Origin: Methylobacterium sp. SyP6R
GTDB taxonomy: Bacteria; Pseudomonadota; Alphaproteobacteria; Rhizobiales; Beijerinckiaceae
Length of the DNA stretch: 64,000 nt
Assembly: GCF_019216885.1 (NCBI RefSeq)
Contig: NZ_JAAQRC020000001.1
Span: 4,901,501-4,965,500 of the forward strand
Reading direction: 5' to 3'
In this document: piece after piece, positions 63,194 through 64,000 of the stretch
Numbering within the stretch: the stretch's first letter is position 1
Layout of the letters: each line of letters opens with the position of its first letter
Position numbers and translations under genes: made by a program
Notes under the pieces: model-generated
Seen by the model: the letters and a program-made list of their open reading frames with translations, nothing else
Database searches by the model: none
Told to the model about the DNA's origin: nothing

Positions 63194-63562
63194 TTACCTG
63201 AGCCATAGGACGATGGCGGCGATGGTGACCACGGCGGCATAGTTGCAAGCTGTTTTCTCATGGCGTGTGGCGACACGCCGGAACTGCTTGAGCTTGGCAA
63301 TGCAGTACTCGATCAGGTGTCTCTCGGTATATAGCGCTGTGTCGAGCTCGTATTTCTTGGAGTGTGAGGGATTTTTCGGGATCACGGCCGTGGCGCCCTT
63401 GCCGGCCATCGCCTCGCGCAGCCAATTACTGTCGTAGGCCGCATCGGCCAGGACCACCGCAGCAGGGAGGTCCGCTAGGAGCGCCCCGGCCCGGGGCGCA
63501 TCGCCCTTCTGCTCCGCCGTGAGGGCAAACCGGACCGGACAGTCAAGGCCGCGTACGACCAA
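63194..63562 (-). CDS. IS5-family transposase, OrfB (C-terminal part)
   Basis: OrfB (122 aa from TTG 63562; the open frame extends upstream to the slippery run) carries the catalytic core: GLSTKIHLVVRGLDCPVRF just upstream, VVLADAAYDSNWLREAM with the second Asp, and YTERHLIEYCIAKLKQFRRV with the Glu (the Y-2-R-3-E signature appears as Y..R.LIE..IAKLK). It should be made mainly as a fusion with OrfA by -1 frameshifting. It ends RVATRHEKTACNYAAVVTIA, typical of IS427 members. Confidence 0.87.
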   Translation of the reverse strand: MVVRGLDCPVRFALTAEQKGDAPRAGALLADLPAAVVLADAAYDSNWLREAMAGKGATAVIPKNPSHSKKYELDTALYTERHLIEYCIAKLKQFRRVATRHEKTACNYAAVVTIAAIVLWLR

Positions 63563-63576
63563 GTGGATCTTGGTGC

Positions 63577-63966
63577 TCAGGCCGCCGCGGGACCGGCCCA
63601 GTGCCTGATCGGGCGGATCATCAGACCCCCTTTTTTTGCGCCCGCCGCATGTTGGTGAGCGCGCACGATCGTGGAGTCGACGATCAGGTACTCAAAGTCG
63701 GGATCGTCAGCCATCGCCTCGAAAATGCGCCACCACACGCCCTTCTGGCTCCAGCGACTGAAGCGGCGGAACACGCTGTTCCAGTCGCCGAACGCCTCGG
63801 GCAGGTCGCGCCACGGTGCGCCGGTGCGCACGATCCAGAGCACGCCCTCCACGAACATGCGGTTGTCGCGTCCGGTCGAGCCGCGTTGATCCGGCCGGCC
63901 GATGATCAGGGGGGATAAGCGCTCCCACTGACCATCGCTGAGAACGAGACGATCCAGAACTCCCAA
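63577..63966 (-). CDS. IS5-family transposase, OrfA (N-terminal part)
   Basis: OrfA (129 aa) has the DUF4096-type N-terminal region (LSDGQWERLSPLIIGRPDQR, LWIVRTGAPWRDLPEAFGDW, SVFRRFSRWSQKGVWWRIFE). It carries the first catalytic Asp region (FEYLIVDSTIVRAHQHAAGA). At 63631-63637 (A7 on the minus strand, then G5) a -1 slip would join it to OrfB through a KKRGSDDPPDQALGRSRGG linker, the normal sequence of this family. Without the slip it ends 27 codons later. It is probably functional through programmed frameshifting. Confidence 0.88.
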   Translation of the reverse strand: MGVLDRLVLSDGQWERLSPLIIGRPDQRGSTGRDNRMFVEGVLWIVRTGAPWRDLPEAFGDWNSVFRRFSRWSQKGVWWRIFEAMADDPDFEYLIVDSTIVRAHQHAAGAKKGGLMIRPIRHWAGPAAA

Positions 63967-64000
63967 GGCGGCCCCCCAAAAAGCAGCCTTGAATCACTCC

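Larger units (their letters stand above)
63180..64000 (-). mobile_element. IS5-family insertion sequence (IS427-like), reaching the window edge
   Basis: A two-frame DDE transposase fills 63194-63966. The right end carries GGAGTGATTCAAGGCTGCTT on the minus strand (reading from 64000), a plausible terminal repeat. The matching left end could not be identified between 63079 and 63193; that stretch instead has CTAAGCAGA / TCTGCTTAG and a GCGTTGGCAGGCCAACGC palindrome next to the flavoprotein gene. The element may continue past the window. Confidence 0.8.

Overview
The window is high-GC (roughly 70 %) alphaproteobacterial chromosome. The family content and order point to Rhizobiales, most likely Methylobacteriaceae (Methylobacterium or a close relative). 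The supporting signs are a nuoA-L operon of mitochondrial-like subunits, an Omp25-type porin-like protein, divergent dctA/dctBD control of dicarboxylate uptake, an AccD without the classical zinc ligands, and a mesaconyl-CoA-hydratase-like protein. This assignment is inferred from gene content; no rRNA is present to confirm it.

Layout. Bases 1-10526 (minus strand) carry the respiratory complex I operon nuoA-B-C-D-E-F-orf69-G-H-I-J-K-L, with nuoL cut by the window edge and a 69-residue coiled-coil gene between nuoF and nuoG. Bases 10.8-13.2 kb hold a CAP-domain lipoprotein and a Cache-type chemoreceptor. Three tandem tRNA-Asp genes and a tRNA-Val follow. Bases 14.4-22.5 kb are a housekeeping block: tpiA, a PpiD/SurA-type chaperone, trpE, trpA, accD and folC. 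Next come an outer-membrane beta-barrel, a PHB-depolymerase-type esterase, and a complete dicarboxylate-uptake module: dctBD divergent from dctA, with a near-perfect sigma-54 promoter between them. A small hydrolase and a His-rich CDF metal exporter lead to a giant minus-strand gene (32.27-40.67 kb).

The giant gene encodes about 2,801 residues. It joins Calx-beta domains, a beta-propeller, an ExeM/NucH-type extracellular nuclease, a 5'-nucleotidase-type metallophosphatase, a few RTX repeats and six C-terminal YL-NPDV-HY-GWKEGR repeats. It looks like a secreted scavenger of phosphate and nucleosides from nucleic acid. It is the most unusual single object in the window.

Bases 41-53 kb hold an orphan TRAP binding protein, an MaoC-like hydratase, an EF-G paralogue with a degenerate GTPase site, a PfpI/DJ-1 protein, a cluster of very small proteins including a cold-shock protein, an acyl-CoA ligase, a peptidoglycan amidase with a DjlA-like co-chaperone, a glycine-zipper lipoprotein and an orphan UreE with a 67-residue His-rich tail. 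Bases 53-63 kb carry a second chemoreceptor, a chimeric Hint-domain gene whose first 400 bases are AT-rich, dusA, glgX, a TerC-family membrane protein and an HI0933-like flavoprotein. An IS5-family element with a -1 slippery run ends the window.

Intergenic spaces are rich in palindromes: stem-loop arrays at 18.8-19.0 and 30.76-31.03 kb, a 136-bp nested palindrome at 14.1 kb, and two copies of a ~105-bp mosaic repeat at 41.06 and 48.54 kb. No CRISPR array, prophage or recognisable defence system was seen.
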